Below, in pieces: positions 18,633 to 28,861 of a DNA stretch of 36,548 nucleotides. The notes beneath the pieces are model-generated. The model did not search any database. It was not told the DNA's origin and was given only the letters and a program-made list of their open reading frames with translations. This DNA is from Bacteroidales bacterium. Its GTDB lineage: Bacteria > Bacteroidota > Bacteroidia > Bacteroidales > UBA1715. The stretch covers positions 1-36,548 of the forward strand of contig JAQICB010000125.1 in the NCBI GenBank assembly GCA_027858745.1. The letters run 5' to 3'. The translations under genes and the position numbers were made by a program. The first letter of the stretch is position 1. Each line of letters begins with the position of its first letter.

Positions 18633-20756
18633 ATGTCAACAATACAAAAATTAAGAAGTAAAACAGGTTTAATTACCATTTTTATTGGAGCGGCTCTTTT
18701 AGCATTTGTTGTAACCGGACTCGATCCGCAGATGTTTTCCTCAATAACGGGAAATCAAAATGTAATAGCTGAAATTAACGGTAAAGAATATCCGTACGAA
18801 TCATATGCAAAAGTATTGAATCGTTTACAGAGCAATCTTGACCCCAATTCTTCGGAAATACAAAAAGAGGCTGTATATCCTCGTGCATGGGATGCTTTTG
18901 TGGCTCGTCATGTATACGATGATATTTATCATGAAATTGGATTGGGAGTGTTTAATCCGTGGTTAAATATTATTGGCGTTTCACAAACAGAGTTCGAAGA
19001 TATTATGGTTGGTGAAAATATTGCCCCCGAAGTGCGAAATGCGGAGATATTTAAAAATCCTCAAACCAATCAATTCGATAAAGAAATTTTGATTAATACA
19101 CTTTCTAATCTAAGCCAGATTCGTGATGAATATCCGGAATTTTATATGCAATGGCTTGATTTTGAGACCGGAATGCATCAAAAATTGCTTGAAACCAAAT
19201 TAAATAATTTGGTCGCGAAGTCTTTTTATCCTACAGCTTTAGAAGTGGAAATGCAGATTGCTGAAAAGTCGGAAAAAGTTGATTTTGAGGCGGTGAAAAT
19301 CGAGTATTTTTCTATTTCCGATTCTTTATTCACGGTGAGTGATTCTGAAATTAAAGATTATTTCGATAAACATAAGCACGAAGAGCAGTATCAACAAGAA
19401 CAAAGTGTTAGTTTTGATTATGTTACTTTTCCTATTCAACCCACTCAAGAAGATGTTGAGAATACTAAACAAAACGTTGCTGATTTGCGTGAAGGCTTTA
19501 TTAAAACACAAAAAGAAAGAAGCTTTTTAAATGTTAATTCAGACATAAAATTCAATCCTCAATATTCGAAACCGGGAGAATTGTCGGAAGGTATAGATGA
19601 ATTTGCTTTTTCTCAAGAAGAAGACAGTGTGACCGATGTGTATTTTGAGACGAATATGTACAAAATTGCAAAAATTTCTGACATAGCATATGCTGCCGAT
19701 TCTGCACGTGTTCGCCATATTTTACTAACAGGACAGGATGCTATGACGGTTGCTGATAGTTTAAAAACCTTGTTGGAAGAGGGAAATGCAAATTTCACTG
19801 AATTAGTTCGCAAACATTCTGCTGACAGTGCATCAATTCCTAATGGCGGAGTGTATGATTGGTTTACAGAAGGGCAAATGGTACAGGCTTTCCAAGATAG
19901 TAGTTTCTTCGGTGAGGTTGGTGAATATTATCTTGCTCCCACACAATTTGGTGTGCATATTATAGAGGTCTTAAATCAAGGTCCAAAGTCTAAACGCGTA
20001 CAGGTTCAATTTTTAGCTCGTGAAGTAATATATTCATCTGAGACCCGAAAAGATGTATATAGTAAAGCACGCTATTTTGCTTCGGAAAATGTATCAATTG
20101 AGCAATTTAATCAATCAGTAATTGATAATCCCGAAATTGCAAAACGAACAGCAGTGAAAATAGATCCAAATCAACGGTATGTGCCTGGTTTGGAAGATTC
20201 ACGAGATGTTATTAGATGGGCATATGAAAGTCGAGAAAATGCCGGTCAAGTATCTAATATCTTTAATTGTGGAGATGCATTTGTAGTTGCTGTTGTAACC
20301 GATGTGTATAAAGAAGGTGTTGTGGCTCTTGATGAAGTAAAAGATGATATTACACAAATTTTATTGCACGGTAAGAAAACAGAGTATGTGGCCAAAAAAA
20401 TAGCAGCTCTCCCTGAATCTGCATCTATAGACCAAATAGCAGCTGAATTTAAATTAAAACCGGTACCTGTTAAAGATGTGACATTTGCACAGAATGCTGC
20501 TGCAGGAATTGGTACCGAACCGAAAGTGATTGCAACAGCAACACAATTGGAGTCGGGAACTATTTCGGAACCTATTGAGGGTAGTCGGGCTATATTTGTC
20601 GTAAGTGTGACCAGCAAAACGGAAAACACATCTCTTAACCCTGATCAAGAAAAGCAAATGATAATCTCGTCTCGTCGAATGATAATTATTAATTCATTAT
20701 TCGATTATTTAAAAGAAAAGGCTGATATTGAAGATAATCGAATGCGATTTTTATAA
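18633..20756 (+). CDS. Peptidylprolyl isomerase (SurA_N / PpiD-type, membrane anchored)
   Basis: N-terminal TM (KTGLITIFIGAALLAFVVTG); parvulin domain ARVRHILLTGQDA...NFTELVRKHSADSASIPNGGVYDWFTEGQMVQAFQD...GVHIIEVL. Confidence 0.93.
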   Translation: MSTIQKLRSKTGLITIFIGAALLAFVVTGLDPQMFSSITGNQNVIAEINGKEYPYESYAKVLNRLQSNLDPNSSEIQKEAVYPRAWDAFVARHVYDDIYHEIGLGVFNPWLNIIGVSQTEFEDIMVGENIAPEVRNAEIFKNPQTNQFDKEILINTLSNLSQIRDEYPEFYMQWLDFETGMHQKLLETKLNNLVAKSFYPTALEVEMQIAEKSEKVDFEAVKIEYFSISDSLFTVSDSEIKDYFDKHKHEEQYQQEQSVSFDYVTFPIQPTQEDVENTKQNVADLREGFIKTQKERSFLNVNSDIKFNPQYSKPGELSEGIDEFAFSQEEDSVTDVYFETNMYKIAKISDIAYAADSARVRHILLTGQDAMTVADSLKTLLEEGNANFTELVRKHSADSASIPNGGVYDWFTEGQMVQAFQDSSFFGEVGEYYLAPTQFGVHIIEVLNQGPKSKRVQVQFLAREVIYSSETRKDVYSKARYFASENVSIEQFNQSVIDNPEIAKRTAVKIDPNQRYVPGLEDSRDVIRWAYESRENAGQVSNIFNCGDAFVVAVVTDVYKEGVVALDEVKDDITQILLHGKKTEYVAKKIAALPESASIDQIAAEFKLKPVPVKDVTFAQNAAAGIGTEPKVIATATQLESGTISEPIEGSRAIFVVSVTSKTENTSLNPDQEKQMIISSRRMIIINSLFDYLKEKADIEDNRMRFL

Positions 20757-20777
20757 AAAAAATATTTTATAATATTG

Positions 20778-20807
20778 AAACCTGTCATGAAAGTGGCAGG
20801 TTTTTTT
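20778..20807 (+). terminator. Rho-independent terminator after the ppiD-like gene
   Basis: AACCTGTCA / TGGCAGGTT stem with one G-U pair, followed by TTTTTTT. Confidence 0.85.
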
Positions 20808-20925
20808 ATATATGCAAGGACGAAATAAAGGGTTGTCAGTTGCTTGCCTGTTATATATAGTATAAAGAATGTGCACGAAAACTATTAATTATTCGTTTGT
20901 TGTTCAATAAAATGTTCTCAGTAGT

Positions 20926-22194
20926 TTGACAAGTACGCAAATTATCTTATTTTTTGAAATATTAAAAAGATGTATTGTGCCCAATTTTCTCCAACATACG
21001 CAGATATCAGATACTGATGAGATTTTCAATAATTGCGGTGTCCCTATTTGGTACGAAGATGCATCTGAATTGTATTCAGAATTGACTCATATTGAAAATA
21101 CTTTCGGGTCTATTCCGCAATATATTAAATATCATCCCCACATTATTCCGCAATTAATCGATACCATTAAAATAATTGAAGTAAACAACGATGCCCTTTC
21201 ATTTTTTAATGCCGAAAAAAAAGAATTATGTCAAGGTATTCGCAATTATTTTAATAATGAAACATATAATCGTTTCTTTCAAATGATTATGCATTTATAT
21301 GCAGGGAATCTTTCATATACCTATATAACATCGAAATTTTCGAAAAAAGGCAGAAAGTTCATTACTCAAGTAACAGTTACAATTCCCGAAAAATACAGAC
21401 ATAACTGGTCGCGTATGATTGTGACTGAAATGGATGTCTCGCATTTTATTAAAAGTGAGGTGCAGCTTAAACGAAAACTCGAATCGTATGAGCAAATAAT
21501 TGACAATAAAAATAATTTTGCGTCTATTGTTTCGCACGAACTTAAAAATCCTTTTAATACGATATTAGGTTTTTCTGATTTGTTGTTAGCTAATTTTAAG
21601 TCGTTATCCTCAAAAAAAATATTTGAGTTTATTCAATATATTCATGAGTCTGCACACCAAAGTTATCAATTGTTTGATAATTTGCTCGAATGGACAAGTA
21701 GTAATATTTTTCAAGCTTCGAGACGTTTCTGTGTAGTTCAAGATATAGTTGATGATGTTTTGAATACGGTAAAAATGGCATGTGTATCCAAAGAAATTCT
21801 TATAGAGAAAAGTATTCCTGAAGAACAAAGAGTATTTGCCGATGTCAATATGCTTTCGTTTGTATTACGAAATGTTATTACGAACTCTATTAAATTTTCA
21901 TATTCAAAATCGAGTATATCAATCACATCGTATACCAGAGATGCTCAGGTATATATTGAGGTCGAAGATTCCGGAATAGGAATGGATGCCGACACGCAAG
22001 GCTCATTATTTGTAGATGATGATGCTGTTCAATCTCGGAAAGGCGTTTGTGACGAATCGGGCACCGGTATAGGTTTGCAGCTTTGTAAAAGATTTATGGA
22101 AAAACAGTCAGGAAAAATTATATTTGATACCCGGCCACATAAAGGTACAAAAGTGACTCTTATACTTCCCGAAAAAGAACGCATATATGTCTAA
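20926..22194 (+). CDS. Sensor histidine kinase (PAS-like N-terminus, HisKA + HATPase_c)
   Basis: H-box FASIVSHELKNPFNTILGFSDLLL, N-box FVLRNVITNSIKFS, G1 VEDSGIGMD, G2 GTGIGLQLCKRFME; TTG start uncertain. Confidence 0.9.
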   Translation: MTSTQIILFFEILKRCIVPNFLQHTQISDTDEIFNNCGVPIWYEDASELYSELTHIENTFGSIPQYIKYHPHIIPQLIDTIKIIEVNNDALSFFNAEKKELCQGIRNYFNNETYNRFFQMIMHLYAGNLSYTYITSKFSKKGRKFITQVTVTIPEKYRHNWSRMIVTEMDVSHFIKSEVQLKRKLESYEQIIDNKNNFASIVSHELKNPFNTILGFSDLLLANFKSLSSKKIFEFIQYIHESAHQSYQLFDNLLEWTSSNIFQASRRFCVVQDIVDDVLNTVKMACVSKEILIEKSIPEEQRVFADVNMLSFVLRNVITNSIKFSYSKSSISITSYTRDAQVYIEVEDSGIGMDADTQGSLFVDDDAVQSRKGVCDESGTGIGLQLCKRFMEKQSGKIIFDTRPHKGTKVTLILPEKERIYV

Positions 22195-22621
22195 AGATTC
22201 TCACCGTGCTCAATTAAAAATTACTGCTTTCATCAATCGTCATCATGTGTTAACGCTTGCAACTACTGTTGAAAATATACCCTGGTGTGCTCATTGTTTC
22301 TATGTTTTTGATGAAGAAGCACGCAGTTTTTATGTGTTGAGTGACGAAAAAACAATGCATGCGCAGCAAGTGTCTCAAAATAATAAGGTGTCAGGAGCTA
22401 TTGTTTTAGAGAGTCGAACCGTAGGAAAGCTGCAGGGGCTTCAGTTTCAAGGCACAATGCATGAATGCACCGGAAAAGCCCTGTCGCATGCAAAAAAAAT
22501 GTATATTAAGAGTTTTCCATATGCAATACTAACAAATACGACCGTTTGGAGTATACATATGGAATATGCAAAATACACCGATAATAGATTAGGATTTGGA
22601 ACAAAACTTATTTGGGAATAG
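22187..22621 (+). CDS. Pyridoxamine 5'-phosphate oxidase-family (YhbP-like) flavin-binding protein
   Basis: NRHHVLTLATTVENIPWCAHCFYVFDEEARSFYVLSDEKTMHAQQV pattern; overlaps the end of the histidine kinase. Confidence 0.82.
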   Translation: MSKDSHRAQLKITAFINRHHVLTLATTVENIPWCAHCFYVFDEEARSFYVLSDEKTMHAQQVSQNNKVSGAIVLESRTVGKLQGLQFQGTMHECTGKALSHAKKMYIKSFPYAILTNTTVWSIHMEYAKYTDNRLGFGTKLIWE

Positions 22622-23645
22622 GCCAATTGTTGTAACCGGTGCCTCCGGCTTGGTGGGAGCACATCTCTGCTTTTCTTTGCTTCGGCACGGATGTATTGTG
22701 CGAGCTGTTGTGCGAAATGAGCAATCACAGAAAAAGGCAGAATCTTTTTTTACTCTCTATGACCGTGAGTCTTTGCTCGATTCTCATATTACCTGGGTAT
22801 ATGCTGATGTTACTCATCCACTTGAAGTTGCTGAAGCGATTGAAGGAGCAGAATATGTATTTCATTGTGCTGGTTATGTGTCATTTAATTTATCTGATAT
22901 TTCAGAATTATATGAAATCAATACTATTGCCACTCGATATGTTGTGGATGCGTGTTTGAAATATGCCGTAAAAAAACTCTGTTATGTAAGTTCTATTGCT
23001 GCTCTTGGCACTCCGGCCGAACATGAATTGTTGGATGAAACAAGAGAATTTAATAAATCTCCACAACAATCGCCGTATGGATATTCTAAATATCATGGAG
23101 AACTGGAAGTTTGGCGAGGTATTGCTGAGGGCTTGCCTTCGGTAATTGTAAACCCGTCGGTCATAATTGGTCCGGGACAATGGTTTCAGAGTAGTGGGGA
23201 GCTTTTTTCCACCGTTTCGCAGGGTATGATGTTTTATACTTCGAGTGTGAGTGGTTATGTGAGTATTCACGATGTTGTTGATGCGATGATAACACTCATG
23301 AAGTCGGATGTGCAAAATGAACGATTTATTGTTTCGGCACAAGATATTGATATACGTACGGTTTTTAGTACCATAGCCGAAACCTTGAATGTGCGTAAGC
23401 CAACTGTTTTTATGCCTAAGCTTCTATTTAAGACCTTTGTGGTATTATATTCATGCTGTGTGCGATTAATCGGTAAAACACCACGCATCTCTCTTCAAAC
23501 AGTTGAAACCGCTTATTCTAAAATGTATATTGACAATTCAAAAATAAAAAAATATAGAGGCGAAGATTTTCGAGATGTGCTTCACGAACTTAAAACAACC
23601 GCCTTGTTTTTTGCACAGCACTGCGATTCATCATCAAAAAAGTAA
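22596..23645 (+). CDS. NAD-dependent epimerase/dehydratase (extended SDR)
   Basis: VVTGASGLVGAHL Rossmann motif; AEYVFHCAGYVSF; YVSSIAALG; SPYGYSKYHGE catalytic YxxxK; TTG start. Confidence 0.92.
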   Translation: MEQNLFGNRPIVVTGASGLVGAHLCFSLLRHGCIVRAVVRNEQSQKKAESFFTLYDRESLLDSHITWVYADVTHPLEVAEAIEGAEYVFHCAGYVSFNLSDISELYEINTIATRYVVDACLKYAVKKLCYVSSIAALGTPAEHELLDETREFNKSPQQSPYGYSKYHGELEVWRGIAEGLPSVIVNPSVIIGPGQWFQSSGELFSTVSQGMMFYTSSVSGYVSIHDVVDAMITLMKSDVQNERFIVSAQDIDIRTVFSTIAETLNVRKPTVFMPKLLFKTFVVLYSCCVRLIGKTPRISLQTVETAYSKMYIDNSKIKKYRGEDFRDVLHELKTTALFFAQHCDSSSKK

Positions 23646-23710
23646 AATAAACTATCATAAAATTTTTTGTTTTAACACTTTTTCCTAATTTTGCCACCTA
23701 AATTTTCTGT

Positions 23711-24232
23711 ATGAGCGGTCAAAACAAATTATATACGATACCCTTACAAAAGACAGAAAAAAGTGTGCAAGAGAGTGCATTTGTGATAAACACAGCGTTC
23801 ATTGAACAATATAATATAGAAGAGGTAGAGGATGCCAAGGTGACAATACATGTGATGGTGAAAAATCATAATTATATGCGCACGGCAGATCTTACAATGA
23901 AAGGCTCAGTTACAGTTTTGTGTGATAGATGTTTGGAGCCGTATGAAATGACGGTGAGGCATACAGAATCATTCATTATTAAAGTAGATGAATATGGTGA
24001 GATGGATAGTGACGATGAAAATGTGATTATTATTTCATCTGACGATATACAATTAGATATGAGTAATTTGTTTCGAGAAATGATAATTGTATCTTTGCCT
24101 CTTAAAAAAGTTCATCCCACAGATTTGTGTGATGCAAACATGGAAAAATATATTATATCGGATCAAAAAGTACAGAATAGTAACGAAATAGATTCCCGAT
24201 GGGAATCCTTGAAAAATTTGTTTGATAATTAA
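23711..24232 (+). CDS. DUF177 (YceD) family protein
   Basis: VTVLCDRCLEPYEMTV Cys pair and position directly upstream of rpmF. Confidence 0.88.
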   Translation: MSGQNKLYTIPLQKTEKSVQESAFVINTAFIEQYNIEEVEDAKVTIHVMVKNHNYMRTADLTMKGSVTVLCDRCLEPYEMTVRHTESFIIKVDEYGEMDSDDENVIIISSDDIQLDMSNLFREMIIVSLPLKKVHPTDLCDANMEKYIISDQKVQNSNEIDSRWESLKNLFDN

Positions 24233-24244
24233 AATAATAATACA

Positions 24245-24436
24245 ATGGCACATCCAAAACGTAAAACGTCGAACGCTCGTAGAGATAAAAGACGTACGCA
24301 TTATAAAGCAGAAATGCCAACTTTAAGTAAATGCCCGGAAACAGGGACTATACATCGTCGTCATACTGCGTATGAATATGAGGGAAGCGTTTATTATAAC
24401 GGTAAACTTGTATTTACTAAGAACGAATCTGAATAG
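24245..24436 (+). CDS. rpmF: 50S ribosomal protein L32
   Basis: MAHPKRKTSNARRDKRRTHYKAEMPTLSKCPETGTIHRRHTAY. Confidence 0.97.
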   Translation: MAHPKRKTSNARRDKRRTHYKAEMPTLSKCPETGTIHRRHTAYEYEGSVYYNGKLVFTKNESE

Positions 24437-24454
24437 TAAACAAAAATCAATAGC

Positions 24455-25396
24455 ATGAGAATTGGTATCGATGCTATGGGGGGTGATTATGCCCCTAAAG
24501 AAGCTGTTTTAGGTGCAGTCAGTGCAAGCAACGACTTGCAGAACAAGTGCTGTGTGGTGTTGTATGGTGATTCTGTGCAAATTGAGAGCATTCTTAAAGA
24601 GCAGAATTTTTCAGCAGACAGTATTGAGATTGTTCACACAACCGAAGTTATTGGTATGGGAGAACATCCTGCAAAATCTTTTCAACATAAAAAAGATTCA
24701 AGTATAACGGTTGGTTTCAGAGATTTATATTCAGGAAAAATTGATGCATTTACAAGTGCAGGTAATACCGGTGCAATGATGGTTGGTACGATGTACACAA
24801 TTAAATCAATCCCCGGAATTATGCGTCCGTGTATAACGAGTCCTATACCTAAAATTTCCGGAAGACCTCACGGAACATTACTCGATGTCGGATTAAATTC
24901 CGATTGCAAACCTGATGTGTTATACCAGTATGGTATTTTAGGTAATTTGTTTGCAAAATATTATCATGAAATTGAGTCACCGAAAGTATGTTTACTGAAT
25001 ATTGGTGAGGAAGAAGAAAAAGGTAATTTATTAACCAAAGCTACTTTTGAGCTTATGAAAGATGGAGTTCATTTCGATTTTCATGGAAATATTGAAAGTA
25101 ATGATTTATATACCGATATGGCAGATGTGATTGTTTGCGATGGTTTTACCGGTAATATCGTGCTTAAACTACTTGAATCTGTATATAAAATAACGCAACA
25201 ATTACAGTTTTCTCATTCATATTTAGACCTCTTTAACTACGAAAATCATGGCGGAACGCCGGTGTTAGGAGTGAATGCTCCTATAGTTATCGGACACGGT
25301 GCTTCAAATGCGGTCGCATTCAAAAATATGATTTTACAAACCTATCACATTACAAATTCTGATTTAACAAATAAAATTAAACAAGCTTTTCAATAA
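24455..25396 (+). CDS. plsX: Phosphate acyltransferase PlsX
   Basis: MRIGIDAMGGDYAPKEAV; FTSAGNTGAMMVGT; VCDGFTGNIVLKLLES. Confidence 0.97.
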   Translation: MRIGIDAMGGDYAPKEAVLGAVSASNDLQNKCCVVLYGDSVQIESILKEQNFSADSIEIVHTTEVIGMGEHPAKSFQHKKDSSITVGFRDLYSGKIDAFTSAGNTGAMMVGTMYTIKSIPGIMRPCITSPIPKISGRPHGTLLDVGLNSDCKPDVLYQYGILGNLFAKYYHEIESPKVCLLNIGEEEEKGNLLTKATFELMKDGVHFDFHGNIESNDLYTDMADVIVCDGFTGNIVLKLLESVYKITQQLQFSHSYLDLFNYENHGGTPVLGVNAPIVIGHGASNAVAFKNMILQTYHITNSDLTNKIKQAFQ

Positions 25397-26385
25397 TGGG
25401 AACATTACACGCTGCTATCACAGGCATTCACGGTTGGGTACCTGAAGATATCATTACAAATGATTATCTTGAACAAATTGTTGACACAAACGATGAATGG
25501 ATTACATCTCGCACTGGAATTAAAGAGCGGCGGATTTTAAAAGATCCTTCGAAAGCTACTTCAGATATGGCTGCTGAAGCAGTAAAAGGTTTGCTTGAAA
25601 AAACAAAGACTAACCCAGAGGATGTCGAACTTATTATTGTTGCTACTATTACTCCAGATATGATGTTCCCTTCGTGTGCTGCGTTGACAGCAACTAAGGT
25701 GGGAGCAAAAAAAGCTTTTGCATTTGACTTAAATTCTGCGTGTAGCGGTTTTTTATTCGGTTTAGAAACGGCTGCACAATTTATTGAATCGGGGCGTTAC
25801 AAAAAAGTTGTATTAGTTGGTGCAGATAAAATGACTTCAATTACTGATTATACAAACAGAAATACATGTATTCTTTTTGGTGATGGTGCCGCTGCGGTAC
25901 TAATTGAACCAAACCATGAGGGGAATGGAGTGATAGATGCAAATCTTCATGTTGATAGCACCAATTGGGAACATTTATGTTTAAAAGCCGGTGGTTCACT
26001 TAACCCCGCAACGCACAAAACGGTTGATGCAAAAGATCATTATACTCATCAAGAAGGACAACCGGTATTTAAAATTGCCGTAAATGGTATGGCAGGTTCT
26101 GCTCGTGATCTTTTGGAACGTCATTCTATGACCGGTGATGATGTGAATTTTTTAATTCCTCACCAAGCTAATAAACGTATTATCGATGCAACACAAAATC
26201 ATTTGGGATTAAAATCGGAACAAATGTGTATTAATATTCAAAAATATGGTAATACAACTGCTGCAACAATTCCTTTGTGTATGTGGGAATTTGAGGAGTC
26301 TTTTACAAAAGGAGACAATCTTATTCTTGCCGCATTTGGTGGTGGCTACAGTTGGGGAGCTTTATATTTGAAGTGGGCATTATAA
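25396..26385 (+). CDS. fabH: Beta-ketoacyl-ACP synthase III
   Basis: ITSRTGIKERRI; catalytic Cys in LNSACSGFLFG; IPHQANKRIID; YGNTTAATIPLCMWE; start overlaps the plsX stop (TAATG). Confidence 0.97.
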   Translation: MGTLHAAITGIHGWVPEDIITNDYLEQIVDTNDEWITSRTGIKERRILKDPSKATSDMAAEAVKGLLEKTKTNPEDVELIIVATITPDMMFPSCAALTATKVGAKKAFAFDLNSACSGFLFGLETAAQFIESGRYKKVVLVGADKMTSITDYTNRNTCILFGDGAAAVLIEPNHEGNGVIDANLHVDSTNWEHLCLKAGGSLNPATHKTVDAKDHYTHQEGQPVFKIAVNGMAGSARDLLERHSMTGDDVNFLIPHQANKRIIDATQNHLGLKSEQMCINIQKYGNTTAATIPLCMWEFEESFTKGDNLILAAFGGGYSWGALYLKWAL

Positions 26386-26454
26386 TTCTTATAAATGGGT
26401 TTTTACGAAAAATAAATTCAGACCCTGTATGAGATATTCTTTTTTTTGAGTATA

Positions 26455-27585
26455 ATGGAAGCGGAAATTCGTATTTTACATATTATTCCGAATCTTCGAA
26501 AAGGTGGAGCCGAAAGACTTGCTATTACAATTTGTAACGAACTTGCAAAGCGTGAGAATATAAATGCTCGTCTTGTTACCTTCTCGTCTTTAAACGAATA
26601 CCCTGATTATGTTAATGAAGATTTATGGGATGTAGTGCCGGCATCTTATGTGCCTTCTCTCACCAAAAAAGCACAGCGTAATATTGCCGAACTACAAACG
26701 TATATCGAGAAATTTAAGCCCGATATTATTCACACACATTTATGGATAAGCGATTTTGTGACCCACCATATTCAGTATCCGCAGGCAAAGTGGTTCTCGC
26801 ATTTGCATGATAATATGTCTCAATTACAAAAATATCTTATACCTTTTTCCAAACAAAAAATCACGAATTGGTTTGAGCGTAAAATTCTCATAACCAAATA
26901 TATTGAGACAGATACTCGGTTTATTGCTATCGCACATGATTCATATGCTTTTGCCCAAAAAAATCTGCCGCCTGTGTTGCGACAAAACGTTATTTTATTG
27001 CACAATGCAGTTGATATAGAGCATTTTGCTAGGACACATAATCAAGAAAAATGTGCCGGCAAAAAAATTAATTTATTGAGTGTTGGGAGTCTTGTGGCAA
27101 AAAAAAATCAATCATTTCTTCTGTCAGTCGTTGAATATCTGCATCAAAAACAGATTTCTTGTGAATTGCATATTCTTGGAGAAGGACCCGACAGGAAAAA
27201 AATAGAAGATTATATCGAAAAAAAATCATTGCATAATTCAGTTATTTTGCATGGAAATAAAAATGTGGAGGACTTTTACAAAGAAGCCGATGTGTATGTG
27301 CATGCTGCAACGTACGAACCCTTTGGTTTAGTTATTATAGAAGCAATGGCAGCTGGCTTACCGGTTGTGTGCCTCGATGGTAAAGGAAATCGGGATATTA
27401 TCCGACATGGAAAAAACGGCTATATTGTCTACGACAAACAGGTTTCGGAATTTGCTGAATATATAATAGCACTCCACCGGAATTCGAACATATATTCCGC
27501 AATTTCCAAAGAAGCACTCATCACCGCGTCGGAGTACAATATTCCTGATTATATTGATAAATTATTGGAGATATATCAATCATAA
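26455..27585 (+). CDS. Glycosyltransferase family 4 (group 1)
   Basis: HIIPNLRKGGAERLAITI; LLSVGSLVAKKNQSFLL; LHILGEGPDRKKIEDY; PFGLVIIEAMAAGLPVVCLD. Confidence 0.92.
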   Translation: MEAEIRILHIIPNLRKGGAERLAITICNELAKRENINARLVTFSSLNEYPDYVNEDLWDVVPASYVPSLTKKAQRNIAELQTYIEKFKPDIIHTHLWISDFVTHHIQYPQAKWFSHLHDNMSQLQKYLIPFSKQKITNWFERKILITKYIETDTRFIAIAHDSYAFAQKNLPPVLRQNVILLHNAVDIEHFARTHNQEKCAGKKINLLSVGSLVAKKNQSFLLSVVEYLHQKQISCELHILGEGPDRKKIEDYIEKKSLHNSVILHGNKNVEDFYKEADVYVHAATYEPFGLVIIEAMAAGLPVVCLDGKGNRDIIRHGKNGYIVYDKQVSEFAEYIIALHRNSNIYSAISKEALITASEYNIPDYIDKLLEIYQS

Positions 27586-27597
27586 TGTGTATTTTTG
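27565..27597 (+). promoter_or_regulatory. Putative promoter for the GH8 gene inside the GT4 3' end
   Basis: TTG (27565-27567) and TATTTTTG (27590-27597), 22 nt spacing, 25 nt before ATG 27623. Confidence 0.35.
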
Positions 27598-27622
27598 TCG
27601 CATCCTAAATAAAAATATTCAG

Positions 27623-28861
27623 ATGAAAATTGTATCACTACTTACTCTCGTATTGTGTATGTCTACACAATTAAGTTTTGCTCAAACGCAAGCAAAATAT
27701 CCTTTTCCACAAAATGTGCAATATGCACAGGGAAATCAATCCAGACATATTACCGACACAGAAGCAATGAAGGCATATATTGCTTGGAAGCAAAAATTCA
27801 TTCGAGAATGCGGTGAAAATGAAGCACGGGTTGTAAAAGAGGACTCTACCATAACCGTTTCAGAAGGTATTGGCTATGGTTTGGCAATAACCGCATATGC
27901 AGGAGATAAAATTTTATTCGATAAATTATTGAATTATTATATGGCACGGCTTAACGAACGTGGGCTGATGAATTGGATATATACCGATTGCGAAACCGGA
28001 AATAATAAGAAAAACGGTGCAACAGATGGCGATCTTGATGCTGCTATAGCATTGCTTGTTGCAATGAAACAATGGCCAAGTGATGTTACCTATGCCGGTA
28101 TTGCCCATGCAATAATAGATAGTTTGCAAATACATAATTTTCTTGTGTGTGAAGGTATTATCGTTCAAAAACCCGGTGACGATTTTGGTGGCTGCAACTG
28201 TACCAATCCTTCATATTATTCCCCAGCCTATTATCGTGCGTTTGCACAATTTAAAGAAGACCATGCCGATATGCAGGCAGTAGCATTTTGGCTTCAGGCA
28301 GCAGAAGACAGTTACGTTACTCTAAACCGAAATACAAATCCTCACACGGGATTGGTCTATGCGTGGACAAATCATAAAGGAGGAGATCCACAAAACTGTT
28401 ATTACGAAGTAAGTGGTTCGGGTGTATATAATTCATACCAATACGATGCCTGCCGGACACCATGGCGAATAGCAACTGATTATTTGTGGTGGGGCACCAA
28501 AGAAGCTGAAGTGTGGACACAAGATATAACAACATTTATAGAAACACCTATTTATAATCAATTTTCCAAAGATGGCGAAATCTGGTATGGAGCCGGAGGA
28601 ATAGAAAATGTGGTAGACAATTATTGGCATAATGGCTTACGTCGGATAAATCCTGATGCCCCTACTTACGGACACCGTCACTCAGTTCCTTTTGTTGGTT
28701 CCTTTGCATTAGCATCTATGTCATCTTCGTACGAAACTACAGATCGGTTTATGAAAGAATTTGCTTCAGTTCCCGCAGAACGATATTACGAATCGTGCTT
28801 ACAGGTATTGTACATGTTTCTGGCAAGTGGCAATTTCTGGAATCCATATGGCGTGGAGTGA
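27623..28861 (+). CDS. Secreted glycoside hydrolase family 8
   Basis: Signal peptide MKIVSLLTLVLCMSTQLSFAQ; VSEGIGYGLAITAYAGDK (general-acid Glu), GATDGDLDAAIALLVAMKQW, SPAYYRAFAQF, YDACRTPWRIATDYLWWGT. Confidence 0.92.
   Translation: MKIVSLLTLVLCMSTQLSFAQTQAKYPFPQNVQYAQGNQSRHITDTEAMKAYIAWKQKFIRECGENEARVVKEDSTITVSEGIGYGLAITAYAGDKILFDKLLNYYMARLNERGLMNWIYTDCETGNNKKNGATDGDLDAAIALLVAMKQWPSDVTYAGIAHAIIDSLQIHNFLVCEGIIVQKPGDDFGGCNCTNPSYYSPAYYRAFAQFKEDHADMQAVAFWLQAAEDSYVTLNRNTNPHTGLVYAWTNHKGGDPQNCYYEVSGSGVYNSYQYDACRTPWRIATDYLWWGTKEAEVWTQDITTFIETPIYNQFSKDGEIWYGAGGIENVVDNYWHNGLRRINPDAPTYGHRHSVPFVGSFALASMSSSYETTDRFMKEFASVPAERYYESCLQVLYMFLASGNFWNPYGVE

Noticed and set aside
20246-20629. 127 aa minus-strand ORF inside the ppiD-like gene
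   Set aside because: Antisense shadow ORF with Ser/Thr/Ala-rich composition; no coding evidence
22908-23342. 144 aa minus-strand ORF opposite the epimerase
   Set aside because: Antisense to strong SDR motifs; His/Arg/Thr-rich, no domain seen
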